From positions 124,001 through 188,000 of the forward strand of contig NZ_ASXG01000077.1 in the NCBI RefSeq assembly GCF_000411975.1: a DNA stretch of 64,000 nucleotides, given 5' to 3'. The notes under the pieces were generated by a model. The model saw nothing but the letters and a program-made list of their open reading frames with translations. It made no database searches and was not told the DNA's origin. Shown one piece after another: positions 27,740-39,205 of the stretch. A program made the position numbers and the translations under genes. Within the stretch, counting starts at the first letter, position 1. Every line of letters begins with the position of its first letter. Source of the DNA: Amycolatopsis orientalis DSM 43388. GTDB lineage: Bacteria > Actinomycetota > Actinomycetes > Mycobacteriales > Pseudonocardiaceae.

Positions 27740-28456
27740 GTGGACCCCAAGGAACGGCGTGCGGCACGGCATCAGCCGCCGAAACCCGGAGCCAGCCCGA
27801 AACCCCGGCGGCGCACGGTGCCGATCACCGTCGAGCAGGTTGTCGACGCCGCGCTGGGGATCATCGCCGCCGAGGGGTATGAGGCGTTGTCCATGCGCCG
27901 CGTGGCCGACGCCCTCAACACTGGCCCCGCCTCGCTTTACGCGCACGTGGTCAACAAAACCGACCTCGACGAGCTGCTCATCGCGCGGTTGAGCGCGAAA
28001 ATCGTCGTGCCGAAGCCGGAGGCGGCGAAATGGCGTGCGCAGATTCGCGAGGTGTGCGTCCAGTTGCGCGACCTGTATCTGGCCTACCCCGGGATCTCCG
28101 GCGCCGCGTTCGCGGTGGCGCCCACCGACCTCGACACCGCGCGGCTCACCGAGGGAATGCTGGCCATCCTGCGGAACGGCGGCGTCCCGGCCCAGGCCGC
28201 GGCTTGGGGCGTGGATTCGCTGCTGCTCTACGTGGCCGCCTACTGTCTCGAGACGTCGATCGTGCGTCGGCGGGTGGCGGAAAAGGATGCCGTCTGGGTG
28301 GTCGGCCGAGACGAGATGCGGCGGCGGCTCGCGTCGCTGCCCGCCGAGGAATTTCCGTACACCGCGAGTCATGCCGCTCAGCTGACGGCCGGCGAGGGCC
28401 ATGACCGGTTCGACTTCACCCTCGAGGTGATGCTCGACGGTCTGGCCCGCCGATAA
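27740..28456 (+). CDS. TetR family regulator with TetR C-terminal domain
   Basis: The 238-residue product is read from GTG 27740. A basic N-terminal tail precedes the HTH (about residues 33-78: VVDAALGIIAAEGYEALSMR ... TGPASLYAHVVNKTDLDELL), followed by a long ligand domain of TetR_C type. It is upstream of, and in the same direction as, a quinone-oxidoreductase-like gene. A 17-bp identical operator occurs before both genes, which makes it the likely repressor of itself and of that gene. Confidence 0.92.
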   Translation: MDPKERRAARHQPPKPGASPKPRRRTVPITVEQVVDAALGIIAAEGYEALSMRRVADALNTGPASLYAHVVNKTDLDELLIARLSAKIVVPKPEAAKWRAQIREVCVQLRDLYLAYPGISGAAFAVAPTDLDTARLTEGMLAILRNGGVPAQAAAWGVDSLLLYVAAYCLETSIVRRRVAEKDAVWVVGRDEMRRRLASLPAEEFPYTASHAAQLTAGEGHDRFDFTLEVMLDGLARR

Positions 28457-28545
28457 GCGATCCTCCACTGCTGGGGTCAGCGTTCTTGCCACCCGGCGCT
28501 CAGCCGAAATCCCGTCATTCCGCCCCTGCCGGAGCGCCTCGCGCG

Positions 28546-28587
28546 TTGACAAGAACGCTGTTCGTTGGTAGAACAGTGTTCGTTCAA
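28546..28587 (+). promoter_or_regulatory. Promoter and tandem operators of the oxidoreductase gene
   Basis: A -35 element ttgaca (28546-28551) and a -10-like tagaac (28569-28574) are 17 bp apart. Two operator copies overlap them: gaacgctgttcgtt (28553-28566) and gaacagtgttcgtt (28571-28584), 18 bp apart. The second belongs to the 17-bp match with the TetR upstream region. Binding there should block RNA polymerase. Confidence 0.75.
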
Positions 28588-28651
28588 GTCCTGGCGGGTC
28601 CCGATTTCCCGTGCCTGGCCTCTTCGCCCCTCCCCGAGAAGGGAGCACCTC

Positions 28652-29554
28652 GTGAAATCGGTCCGGTTCAGCCGCTTCGGCGGCCCGGAAGTTCTCGAAC
28701 TCGTCGACGTGCCGGATCCGCATCCGGGCCCCGGCGAGGTCCGGATCTCCGTGCGCGCCGCGGGAATCAACGCCAGCGACTGGAAGAAGCGCCAGGGCCT
28801 GATGGACCAGGAACTCCCGCAGACCATGGGGTACGAAGCGGCGGGCGTCGTGGACGAACTCGGCGAGGGCGTCACGGATGTCCTGCGCGGAGACCGCGTG
28901 TTCGGGTTCGCTGCTTCCGGTGGCGCACAAGCGGAATTGACCGTGCTGTCCTGCTACGCGCCCATCCCGCCGTCGCTCAGCTTCGCCGCAGCAGCCGCAC
29001 TGCCCGCTGCGGCTGAGACCGCTGCGCGTGCGCTCGATCAGCTCGGTGTCGAAAGCGGCGCGACTCTGCTCATCAACGGTGCTTCCGGCAGCGTCGGCAG
29101 TGCTGCGGTTCAGCTCGCCGTGGCTCGCGGCACCCTGGTGATCGGCACGGGAAGCCTTGCCACCCATGACTTTCTGCGCTCGCTCGGTGCGGAACCTGTT
29201 GCGTACGGACCGGGGATGTCAGACCGCGTCCGTGCGCTCGCACCCGACGGTGTCGACCGGGCGCTGGACGTCGCCGGAAGCGGGATTCTGCCGGAGCTGA
29301 TTCAGCTCGCGGGCGGCCCGGAGCACGTCCTCACCGTCGCCGATTTCGCCGGTGCCGAGCAGTACGGCGTGCGGTTCAGCCGCGGCGACGGCGGACACGC
29401 GTTGTACGTGCTAGCTCAACTCGGCGAGCTGATCGAAGTCGGGAAGTTCACCCTGCCAGTCGGACAGACCTTCCCGCTGGCCGACGTCGCGGAAGCGCAC
29501 CGGGTCGGCGAATCGGGCCGTGTACGCGGAAAGCTCGTCCTTCTGCCCGGTTGA
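28652..29554 (+). CDS. NADP-dependent quinone oxidoreductase-like protein (zinc-free MDR)
   Basis: The 300-residue product starts at GTG 28652 after gaagggag (28637-28644). It has the medium-chain dehydrogenase layout: GroES-like domain (VRFSRFGGPEVLELVDVPDP), then a Rossmann domain with LLINGASGSVGSAAVQLA. No structural zinc-cysteine cluster is present, as in quinone oxidoreductases. Likely an inducible NADPH-dependent enone or quinone reductase released from TetR repression by its substrate. Confidence 0.9.
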   Translation: MKSVRFSRFGGPEVLELVDVPDPHPGPGEVRISVRAAGINASDWKKRQGLMDQELPQTMGYEAAGVVDELGEGVTDVLRGDRVFGFAASGGAQAELTVLSCYAPIPPSLSFAAAAALPAAAETAARALDQLGVESGATLLINGASGSVGSAAVQLAVARGTLVIGTGSLATHDFLRSLGAEPVAYGPGMSDRVRALAPDGVDRALDVAGSGILPELIQLAGGPEHVLTVADFAGAEQYGVRFSRGDGGHALYVLAQLGELIEVGKFTLPVGQTFPLADVAEAHRVGESGRVRGKLVLLPG

Positions 29555-29582
29555 CGGGCCCGCACTCCAGCGAGAGAACTTC

Positions 29583-30050
29583 ATGAATCCTGACCTTTCG
29601 CCGACGACGCCAAGGAACGCGGTCGCGCGTTCGGCGTATGCGGCGCGATCTCCGGCGCGGGCGGGGCAGTGGGATTGCTGCTGGGCGGCGTCCTCACGCA
29701 GGGCCTGTCGTGGCGGTGGTGCCTCTACGCGAACCTGATCATCGCGGCGATCGCGTTCGCCGGTGCTCGCGCGCGTTGTGCTCATCGCCGCCTTTGTGGC
29801 TATCGAACGCTGCGCCGCCCCATCCGCTGGTGCTGCGGGTGATCCTCGATCGGGTCCGCGGCGCGGCGTACCTGCCCCGGCGTCACCGGGACTGGGGTGC
29901 CTGCGGCCTTCCTCGCCTCCTATCCCGCGAACACGCTGGGCGTTAGCTCGCTACGGGCGTTCCTGTCGGTAGTCGATCTGGTCCTGGCGGGCACTGTGTT
30001 CTCCGGCTTGATCCTTATGTCGTACCGAACCCTCCCGGAATCTGCCTGTT
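29583..30050 (+). pseudogene. Decayed DHA2-type MFS transporter
   Basis: Several frames hold pieces of an EmrB/QacA-type transporter. AKERGRAFGVCGAISGAGGA, then VGLLLGGVLTQGLSWRWC and LYANLIIAAIAFAGA are in one frame from about 29609. VLIAAFVAIE and HPLVLRVILDRVRGAAYL appear in other frames, and AAFLASYPANTLG near 29895. Large internal parts are missing. The remnant begins 29 bp after the oxidoreductase gene, so a transporter was probably once part of this TetR-regulated operon. Confidence 0.75.
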
Positions 30051-30194
30051 TTGTCCGAGTGTTCGTGGACATTCAGGCGGCCGTCGTTCCGGTCAGCGGG
30101 AGCCGCTTCGCGCAGACTCCCAGCGCCAGGGTCCCGTCGCCGATTTTCTCCGGTTCACCTCGTGACAGCGGCCGGTCACGGATGGTTCACTATG

Positions 30195-30211
30195 TTAGGA
30201 AGTTTTCCTAA
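30195..30211. promoter_or_regulatory. Palindromic operator at the chitosanase gene
   Basis: ttaggaagttttcctaa is a perfect palindrome with 7-bp arms and a 3-bp centre, ending 23 bp before the chosen start codon. Palindromes of this general form upstream of actinomycete chitosanase genes are, as I recall, the sites of the ROK-family repressor CsnR. No ROK gene is in this window, so the regulator would act in trans. Confidence 0.65.
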
Positions 30212-30234
30212 TGAAGGCTGGAGGTCGCCCGGTC

Positions 30235-30993
30235 ATGTCATCCTCCCGTAGGCGTTTCGCGGTGGTCGGCGCCGCTCTGGCGCTCGCCGTGCCGCTCGCG
30301 GTCAATTCCGCGCACGCGGAAACCGCCGCCGCCACCGCCAAGTCCTATACGGCCGCGCAGGTGCTGGCCGGTGTGAAGAAGAACAGCACGGACGCGAACA
30401 AGGTCAACTCCAAACCGCACATCAACACCATGACGCGGGCCAAGGACGTCAACGTCTACCAGGTCGCCAAGGGCGTCTACGCCTACGGTTCCGGGCTGGC
30501 CGTCGACACCGACGGCAGCGACCCCGACCCCGATCCCGACCACCAGGGCACGACGACTTTCAAGGACAGCAACGGAAAATACCTCGGCGCGCACCACGTG
30601 CCGTTCTACGTCCTCGGCGACGACTGCTACGACAAGAAGAGCCCGTGCCCGCATTTCTTCTACAAGGAACACGGCATCAGCGGCCGGCAGTTCGCGTTGA
30701 TGTTCTACAAGAGCAAGGTCATCGGCGCGATCTTCGGCGACACGCAGACGGCCAACGGCCAGGACACCTCGGACAACGACTCGCGCGAATTGGGCGAGGC
30801 GTCGGTGAAGGCGGCTTCGCTGCTCGGCATCAACAGCAGCGGCACTGACGGCGGCGTGGACAACGGCGTGACCGTGGTGATCTTCTCCGGCTCGGACTGG
30901 GTCGTGAACGGGACGAACTCCACTCTGAACGCCAACGCTCAGGGCATGGTCAACAAGGCGCTGGACAGTCTCGGCGCGAGCATGGGAATCTAG
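30235..30993 (+). CDS. Secreted chitosanase, glycoside hydrolase family 75
   Basis: The 252-residue product has a Sec signal peptide (RRR, then a hydrophobic core) with a likely cleavage after SAHA near residue 28. ATG 30235 with ggagg at 30220-30224 is preferred; ATG 30211 overlaps the operator. The mature part matches GH75 fungal-type chitosanases: YAYGSGLAVDTDGSDPDPDP with the catalytic Asp region, HHVPFYVLGDDCYDK, IGAIFGDTQTANGQ, the RELGEASVKAA Glu region and VVIFSGSDWV. It should cleave chitosan outside the cell. A Cys pair (DDCYDKKSPC) may form a disulfide. Confidence 0.85.
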   Translation: MSSSRRRFAVVGAALALAVPLAVNSAHAETAAATAKSYTAAQVLAGVKKNSTDANKVNSKPHINTMTRAKDVNVYQVAKGVYAYGSGLAVDTDGSDPDPDPDHQGTTTFKDSNGKYLGAHHVPFYVLGDDCYDKKSPCPHFFYKEHGISGRQFALMFYKSKVIGAIFGDTQTANGQDTSDNDSRELGEASVKAASLLGINSSGTDGGVDNGVTVVIFSGSDWVVNGTNSTLNANAQGMVNKALDSLGASMGI

Positions 30994-31019
30994 TTCCCGG
31001 AAAGTATTTATCTGACCAA

Positions 31020-31059
31020 CGAATGCGGTCACTGCCGAAGCCGGCGGTGACCGCATTCG
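31020..31059 (+). terminator. Strong stem-loop after the chitosanase gene
   Basis: A perfect 13-bp stem (31020-31032 with 31047-31059) continues inward through a T-G pair and three more G-C pairs to a 6-nt loop. It starts 26 nt after the stop codon. Confidence 0.85.
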
Positions 31060-31428
31060 GCGTTTCCGGGGTTCGCCGGGTGCGGCCAGCTCGCCGGGGC
31101 ATCGCGCAATTTCCGCACCGGCAGGCGCGGCGGAGAGATCGTCTCTCGGCCTGCTCCGGGCTTGGCGCAGGCAGCGCGGCCGGAGCCGAAGACGACGCCG
31201 CCGGCCTCGGCTGACACACCCGCCGCGAGCAATTCGATCACCCCTCGATTGTGTCGCACAACAATATTCTTTGGCACCTCCCACAATCGCCCGGCAAGCG
31301 CGCAGGAAAACGCATGTCTGGAGATTATTCCGGTTTGACGGCCCTTTCCCGCTCCAGTACACCAGACCTCGAACTCGTCCGGTCCGGAGGTTTTCGGGCC
31401 GGGAATAGCCCGAGAAAGGAACGGCGTC
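31060..31428 (+). promoter_or_regulatory. Upstream region of the dnaK operon
   Basis: These 369 bases carry no credible gene. A possible promoter is ttgacg (31335-31340), 17 bp from tacacc (31358-31363). I looked for the HspR (HAIR) inverted repeat and for a clear SigH/SigE-type pair and found neither. Heat control of this operon is therefore not evident from the DNA. Confidence 0.4.
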
Positions 31429-33309
31429 GTGGCCAAAGCGGTGGGCATCGACCTGGGGACGACCAACTCGGTCATCGCGGTGCTGGAGGGCGGCCAGCCC
31501 GAGGTGATCGCCAATGCGGACGGCGCGCGGACGACCCCGTCGGTGGTCGCCTACACCGATTCCGGCGAGCGGCTGGTCGGGCAGCTCGCGCGGCGGCAGG
31601 CGATCATGAATCCGAAGGGCACGATCTCGTCGGCGAAGCGGTTCATCGGCCGCCGGTTCGACGAGGTGGCCAGCGAGATCGACGCGGTTTCCTACGACGT
31701 CGTGCCGGGGCCGGACGACGCGGTGCGGTTCGACGTGCACGGCAAGAAATACGCGCCGGAGGAGGTTTCGGCGCTGGTGCTGCGCAAGCTCGTGGACGAC
31801 GCGTCGAAGTTCCTGGGGGAGAAGGTCACCGAGGCCGTCATCACGGTTCCGGCCTACTTCAACGACGCGCAGCGGCAGGCGACGAAGGACGCGGGCCGCA
31901 TCGCCGGGCTCGAAGTGCTGCGGATCATCAACGAGCCGACCGCAGCGGCGCTGGCTTACGGGCTGGACAAGAAGCAGCACGAGACGGTGCTGGTGTTCGA
32001 CCTCGGCGGCGGCACGTTCGACGTCAGCGTGCTGGACATCGGCGACGGCGTGGTCGAGGTCCGGTCCACCGCAGGCGACACGCATCTGGGCGGCGACGAC
32101 TTCGACCGCCGGGTCGTCGACCATCTCGCGGACCAGTTCGAGCGCGAGAACGGCATCGACCTGCGCGCGGATCCGCAGGCGCTGCAGCGGTTGTTCGAGG
32201 CCGGGTCCAAGGCGAAGGAAGAGCTGTCTTCGGTCGCCCAGACCACGATCAACCTGCCCTTCATCACCGCGGACGCGTCCGGGCCGAAACACCTGAACAC
32301 GACGCTGATGCGGTCGACGTTCGACCAGATCACCGCGGACCTCGTCGAGCGCTGCAAGGTGCCGGTGGAGCGCGCGCTGGCCGACGCGAAGCTGACCGCG
32401 AACGACATCGACGAGGTGATCCTGGTCGGCGGTTCGACGCGGATCCCGGCGGTGCAGGCGCTGGTGCGGCGGATGACCGGCGGCAAAGACCCGAACATGA
32501 CGGTCAACCCGGACGAGGTCGTCGCCCTCGGCGCGGCGATCCAGGCGGCCATCATCAAGGGCGAGGCCAAGGACGTCCTGCTGCTGGACGTCACCCCGCT
32601 TTCGCTCGGCATCGAGACGATGGGCGGCGTGATGACCAAGGTCATCGAGCGCAACACCACGATCCCGGCCCGGCGCAAGGAAACCTTCTCCACCGCGGAG
32701 GACAACCAGGCCGCGGCGGACATCGTCGTGCTGCAGGGCGAGCGCGAGAAGGCCGCGGACAACCGCGTGCTCGGCCGGTTCCGGCTGGAGAACATCCCGC
32801 CGGCCCCGCGCGGGGTGCCGCAGATCGAGGTCACCTACGACATCGACGCCAACGGCATTCTCAACGTCTCGGCCAAGGACACCAATTCCGGCCGGGAGCA
32901 GACCATCACCATCTCCGAAAGCTCCAATCTGGACTCCGCGGAGGTGGACCGCATGGTCGCCGACGCCGAGGCGCACCGGGCCGAGGACGCCAAGCTGCGC
33001 GAGATCGTCGAGGCGCGCAACACTCTGGACAGCGCCGTCTACCAGGTGGAGAAAAGCATCGCCGAACTCGGCGACGCGGTGCCGGTCAACGAAAAGGCGC
33101 GCGCGGAGAACCTCGCCGTGGATGCCCGCGACCTCCTCAAGCAGGACGAACCGAGCCTGGAGAAGCTGCGTTCGACGACCTCGGAACTGCAGCAGCTGTT
33201 CCACGGTCTGTCCGCGGTCGCGTCCGCCGCCGGCGACTCGCCGGGTGCGCGTTCGGCGGGGAACGACGACGGTGACGACGTCGTCGACGCCGAATTCACC
33301 ACCTCCTGA
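31429..33309 (+). CDS. dnaK: Chaperone protein DnaK (Hsp70)
   Basis: The 626-residue product is read from GTG 31429, with gagaaagga at 31412-31420. It shows [19 protein letters not shown], the phosphate-2 motif [34 protein letters not shown], the linker [18 protein letters not shown], the substrate-binding domain and the terminal DDVVDAEF motif. ATP-driven folding chaperone working with GrpE and DnaJ encoded directly downstream. The operon contains CbpM in place of HspR, so this is probably a second dnaK copy rather than the main hspR-linked one. Confidence 0.98.
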   Translation: MAKAVGIDLGTTNSVIAVLEGGQPEVIANADGARTTPSVVAYTDSGERLVGQLARRQAIMNPKGTISSAKRFIGRRFDEVASEIDAVSYDVVPGPDDAVRFDVHGKKYAPEEVSALVLRKLVDDASKFLGEKVTEAVITVPAYFNDAQRQATKDAGRIAGLEVLRIINEPTAAALAYGLDKKQHETVLVFDLGGGTFDVSVLDIGDGVVEVRSTAGDTHLGGDDFDRRVVDHLADQFERENGIDLRADPQALQRLFEAGSKAKEELSSVAQTTINLPFITADASGPKHLNTTLMRSTFDQITADLVERCKVPVERALADAKLTANDIDEVILVGGSTRIPAVQALVRRMTGGKDPNMTVNPDEVVALGAAIQAAIIKGEAKDVLLLDVTPLSLGIETMGGVMTKVIERNTTIPARRKETFSTAEDNQAAADIVVLQGEREKAADNRVLGRFRLENIPPAPRGVPQIEVTYDIDANGILNVSAKDTNSGREQTITISESSNLDSAEVDRMVADAEAHRAEDAKLREIVEARNTLDSAVYQVEKSIAELGDAVPVNEKARAENLAVDARDLLKQDEPSLEKLRSTTSELQQLFHGLSAVASAAGDSPGARSAGNDDGDDVVDAEFTTS

Positions 33310-33314
33310 CCGCC

Positions 33315-33800
33315 ATGGAGAACACGCAGGAGACGGAACCGGAAGACACCCCCGACGTGGCTTGGCTCCAGTCCCGGGTCGCCGAACTGGAGAACAACTG
33401 GCGCACCGCGATGGCCGATCTGGACAACCTCCGCAAGCGCACCGTGCGCGACACCTTGCAGGTGCGGCACCAGGAACGCAAACGAGCGGCCAAGGAACTG
33501 CTGACCGTGCTCGACAATCTGGACCTGGCCATCGGGCACGCCGAGGCGGACCCCAAAGCCGTCGTCTCCGGGGTCGAAGCGGTGCGCGCGCAGGCGGACC
33601 AGGCGATGGCCAACCTCGGTTTCCCCCGGCACGGGGACGACCACGGGACCCCGTTCGATCCGCAGCTGCACGAAGCGGTGTCGGTCGTTCCGGCGGTCGG
33701 CGTCGAGCCGGGCACGGTGGTCGAGGTCGTGCGCCCGGGGTACGGCGATGCCGAGAACCAGCTGCGGCCCGCGGCGGTCGTGGTCGCGAAGGCGGATTGA
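33315..33800 (+). CDS. grpE: Nucleotide exchange factor GrpE
   Basis: The 161-residue product has a coiled N-terminal helix ([25 protein letters not shown]) and a C-terminal beta domain ending [20 protein letters not shown]. GrpE releases ADP from DnaK. It is shorter at the N-terminus than typical 190-220-residue actinobacterial GrpE. It starts 5 bp after dnaK and shares one base with dnaJ. Confidence 0.95.
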   Translation: MENTQETEPEDTPDVAWLQSRVAELENNWRTAMADLDNLRKRTVRDTLQVRHQERKRAAKELLTVLDNLDLAIGHAEADPKAVVSGVEAVRAQADQAMANLGFPRHGDDHGTPFDPQLHEAVSVVPAVGVEPGTVVEVVRPGYGDAENQLRPAAVVVAKAD

Positions 33801-34717
33801 TGAGCGACAGCGAGGACTTTTACCAGCTGCTCGGCGTCTCCCGGACGGCGAGCCAGGACGAGATCCAGAAGGCGTATCGCAAACTCGCCCGCAAGTACCA
33901 CCCGGACGTGAACAAGGATCCGGGGGCGGAGGAGAAGTTCAAAGCCGTCTCCGAGGCATACGACGTGCTGTCCGAACCGGAGAAGCGCAAGCGCTACGAC
34001 GCGTTCGGCAAGGACTTCCGGCAGGTTCCGCCGGACATGGACCCGGAGACCTACGCCCGGGCCAAGGCGGGCTCCGGAGGATTCTCCGGCTTCCGGAGCG
34101 CGGAAGGGGTCGACTTCGAGGACCTCTTCGGCGGCATGTTCGGCGGCGGATTCGGCCGTCAGCGCGGCCCGATTCCGGGTGCCGATCAGGAAGCCGGAAT
34201 CGAGATCAGCCTGAGCGAGGCCTACCACGGCGGACGGCGTTCGTTCACCCTCGACGGTCCGGAAGGCTCGCGCACGGTGGACGTGCACATCCCGGCCGGG
34301 GTGAGCAACGGCAAACGCATCCGGCTGGCCGGGCAAGGCGGTTACGGCAGCGGCGAAGGCGCGCCGCGCGGCGACCTGTACCTGGTGGTGCATCTGGTGC
34401 CGGACAAGCGTTATCAGGTCGACGGCCGGGACGTCACGGTGGATCTTCCGTTGCTGCCCTCGGAAGCGGCGCTGGGCGCGACCGTCGCGATGGATCTCCC
34501 CGGCGGCGGCGAGGCGAAGCTGAAGATCGCGCCGGGAACCTCGAGCGGGCGGAAGCTGCGGTTGCGCGGGCGAGGCATTCCGAACACCCGGGGAAAGCCC
34601 GGCGATCTGTACGCCGCGGTCAAGATCGTCGTCCCCAAGGAACTCACCGACGAGCAGCGCAAGCTCTACGAGGACCTGGCCGCGGCGACCGACCACAACC
34701 CGAGGAGGCCGGGATGA
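33800..34717 (+). CDS. dnaJ: DnaJ-family co-chaperone, CbpA type
   Basis: The 305-residue product has a J-domain at about 5-70 with the HPD motif ([13 protein letters not shown]), then a Gly/Phe-rich region ([22 protein letters not shown]) and two C-terminal substrate domains. The zinc-finger Cys repeats of type I DnaJ are absent, which makes it a type II/CbpA-like protein. A CbpM-like gene follows directly with an ATGA overlap, the same partnership as CbpA-CbpM. Confidence 0.95.
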   Translation: MSDSEDFYQLLGVSRTASQDEIQKAYRKLARKYHPDVNKDPGAEEKFKAVSEAYDVLSEPEKRKRYDAFGKDFRQVPPDMDPETYARAKAGSGGFSGFRSAEGVDFEDLFGGMFGGGFGRQRGPIPGADQEAGIEISLSEAYHGGRRSFTLDGPEGSRTVDVHIPAGVSNGKRIRLAGQGGYGSGEGAPRGDLYLVVHLVPDKRYQVDGRDVTVDLPLLPSEAALGATVAMDLPGGGEAKLKIAPGTSSGRKLRLRGRGIPNTRGKPGDLYAAVKIVVPKELTDEQRKLYEDLAAATDHNPRRPG

Positions 34718-35025
34718 CCTACGCGCTCGTGCGCCGCCGCCCCGCCGCGGCGCATCTGGACCTGCCGACGTTCGCGCACGCGACCGGCCTGCACCCGGAG
34801 CTGGTCCGCCGGTTCACCGTGCTGGGCCTGCTGGAACCGGTCGAGGACGCCCGCGGCGACTGGTGGTATCCGGTGGCGCAGGTGGCCGCGGCGGCCCGGA
34901 TCCAGCGGCTGCGCGCCGGGTTCTCGCTGAACTACGCCGCGGTCGGCCTGGTCGCTGACCTGCTCGACCGCATCGCGGAACTCGAAGCGGACCTCCGTAC
35001 CCGATCCCGACGCAGCGGAGACTGA
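34714..35025 (+). CDS. CbpM/MerR-like chaperone modulator
   Basis: The 103-residue product has a MerR-like winged-helix segment ([27 protein letters not shown]) and a C-terminal helix ([20 protein letters not shown]). In E. coli CbpM inhibits the J-domain of CbpA. HspR, the MerR-type repressor usually found in this position in actinobacterial dnaK operons, is also distantly similar, so a DNA-binding role cannot be excluded. clpB starts 2 bp later. Confidence 0.8.
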   Translation: MTYALVRRRPAAAHLDLPTFAHATGLHPELVRRFTVLGLLEPVEDARGDWWYPVAQVAAAARIQRLRAGFSLNYAAVGLVADLLDRIAELEADLRTRSRRSGD

Positions 35026-35027
35026 CC

Positions 35028-37652
<2,625 letters not shown>

Positions 37653-37680
37653 GCCGCGGCGCGGCCTCGCGGGCGGCCCG

Positions 37681-38868
37681 ATGACCAGTGGCGGGATCGC
37701 CGAACTCGTCGGCTGGGTCCGTCCGCGGCTGCCGCGGCTGATCGACGGCATCTGCGCGGCGGCGGGCGAGCGGATCGACCTCTACCGGGACGAGACGATC
37801 GTGCCGCGCGCCGACCTGCACCGTTCGATCGCGGTCAACATCCGGTTCCTGGTCGACGCGCTCGACGGGCGCGAAGACCCGGACCAGGGCGCGCCGCAGG
37901 AGACCGGCAGCCGGCGCGCACACCAGGGCGCGCCGCTGCCGGAAGTGCTGCAGGTGTACCGGATCGGCTGCGCGATGCTGTGGGATCTGCTGGCCGCGCA
38001 CGCGCGGGAGATCGGCCGCACCGAGGCGCTGGTCGACGCGGCGAGCCTGCTTTGGCAGGTCACCGACGAGCACGCGGTCCGCGTGACCGAGGCGTACCGG
38101 GCGGCGAGCGCGGAGCTTCTCGCCGCGCAGCAACGCCGTCGCTCGGCGCTGGCCGAGGCACTGTTCACCGGCCAGCGGCTCTCCGGAGCCGGGCCGTGGG
38201 AGGCCGGACGGCTGCTCGGGCTGCCTCCCGACGGGAGACTCGCCGTCGTCGCGGCCGAGACCCGCGGGCTGGCCGAGGAGAGCCTGGTCGGCGTCGAACG
38301 GCGGCTCGGACAGCTCGGCATGGTGTCGGCGTGGCAGCTCACCCCAGCGCTGCAAGCCGGTCTGGTGTCGGTGCGCGACGAGCAATACCCCGCGCTGCTC
38401 ACCGTGCTCGGCGAGGTGGCGTCGACCCGCACCGGGGTCAGCCCGCTGTACCCGTCGCTGGCCGACACCCCGCGTGCGCTTCACCTGGCGCGGACCGCGC
38501 TGGCCGGGATTCCGCCGGAACGCGTCGAGGTCCGCGCGTTCGATCCCAGCCCGCTGGCCGCGCTCGTCGCCAACGACCCCGACGAAGGCCAGCGGCTCGG
38601 CGACCACGTCTTCGGCCCGGTGCTGGATCTGCCCGCCGACGAACGCGACCTGCTCCTGAAAACCCTCCACACGTACTTCGCCGACGGCGGCTCCACCGAA
38701 CGCGCCGGACAGACCCTGCACTGCCACGCCAACACCGTCCGCTACCGGCTGCGGCGGATCCGCGAACTCACCGACCGGACGCTCACCGATCCTCGCGATC
38801 TGGCCGAGCTTGTCGCCGCGATGCACGCGCTGCGCATCGACACTCTCAAAGGGATGGACCATGACTGA
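37681..38868 (+). CDS. PucR/CdaR-type transcriptional regulator
   Basis: The 395-residue product has an N-terminal helical sensor-like region, a middle GGDEF-like/CdaR region and a C-terminal PucR HTH ([36 protein letters not shown]). No direct ligand clue is present. It follows clpB by 28 bp and overlaps the next gene by 8 bp, so it is part of the chaperone operon and may regulate it. Confidence 0.88.
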   Translation: MTSGGIAELVGWVRPRLPRLIDGICAAAGERIDLYRDETIVPRADLHRSIAVNIRFLVDALDGREDPDQGAPQETGSRRAHQGAPLPEVLQVYRIGCAMLWDLLAAHAREIGRTEALVDAASLLWQVTDEHAVRVTEAYRAASAELLAAQQRRRSALAEALFTGQRLSGAGPWEAGRLLGLPPDGRLAVVAAETRGLAEESLVGVERRLGQLGMVSAWQLTPALQAGLVSVRDEQYPALLTVLGEVASTRTGVSPLYPSLADTPRALHLARTALAGIPPERVEVRAFDPSPLAALVANDPDEGQRLGDHVFGPVLDLPADERDLLLKTLHTYFADGGSTERAGQTLHCHANTVRYRLRRIRELTDRTLTDPRDLAELVAAMHALRIDTLKGMDHD

Positions 38869-39205
38869 CGCACCCCAGATCACCGCGAAAACCCTCGGTA
38901 CCCCCAGCGGCGGGCTGTTCGACAACCCGTGGCCGCCGGACTTCCCGGCCGCCGGACAGCGCGTCGCGATCTTCGCCTACGAGGTGACCCGGGTCGACGG
39001 CACCGGCCAGGACGACATCCGCACGTACCACGTCGGTCCCGCCGAAACCGCCGCCCGCGGCCCGATCGGATCGAGCCGCGACGAGCCGCAGGGCATCACC
39101 GTGGCCTGGCGCGGCTGCGGCACCGGAACGGTCACTTCGGTGTCCGCGCCGCTGGGCCGCGAACGCACCTGCGAGGTCGCCCCGGACGAGACGGATCTTC
39201 TATGA
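38861..39205 (+). CDS. Hypothetical protein between the PucR-like gene and zwf
   Basis: The 114-residue product ([20 protein letters not shown]...) is not recognised. It seems to be a small beta-rich soluble protein with two Cys near the C-terminus (RGCGTG; RTCEVA). It overlaps its upstream neighbour by 8 bp and zwf by 4 bp, so it is almost certainly translated from the same message. Confidence 0.7.
   Translation: MTDAPQITAKTLGTPSGGLFDNPWPPDFPAAGQRVAIFAYEVTRVDGTGQDDIRTYHVGPAETAARGPIGSSRDEPQGITVAWRGCGTGTVTSVSAPLGRERTCEVAPDETDLL

Noticed and set aside
31060..31428. HspR-type HAIR repeat or heat-shock sigma promoter before dnaK
   Set aside because: I searched for CTTGAGT-N7-ACTCAAG-like and GGAAT/GTT pairs at proper distance and found none convincing.
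30238..33204. Minus-strand frame of 988 codons opposite the chitosanase and dnaK genes
   Set aside because: Antisense shadow created by third-position GC bias; dnaK on the plus strand is unambiguous.
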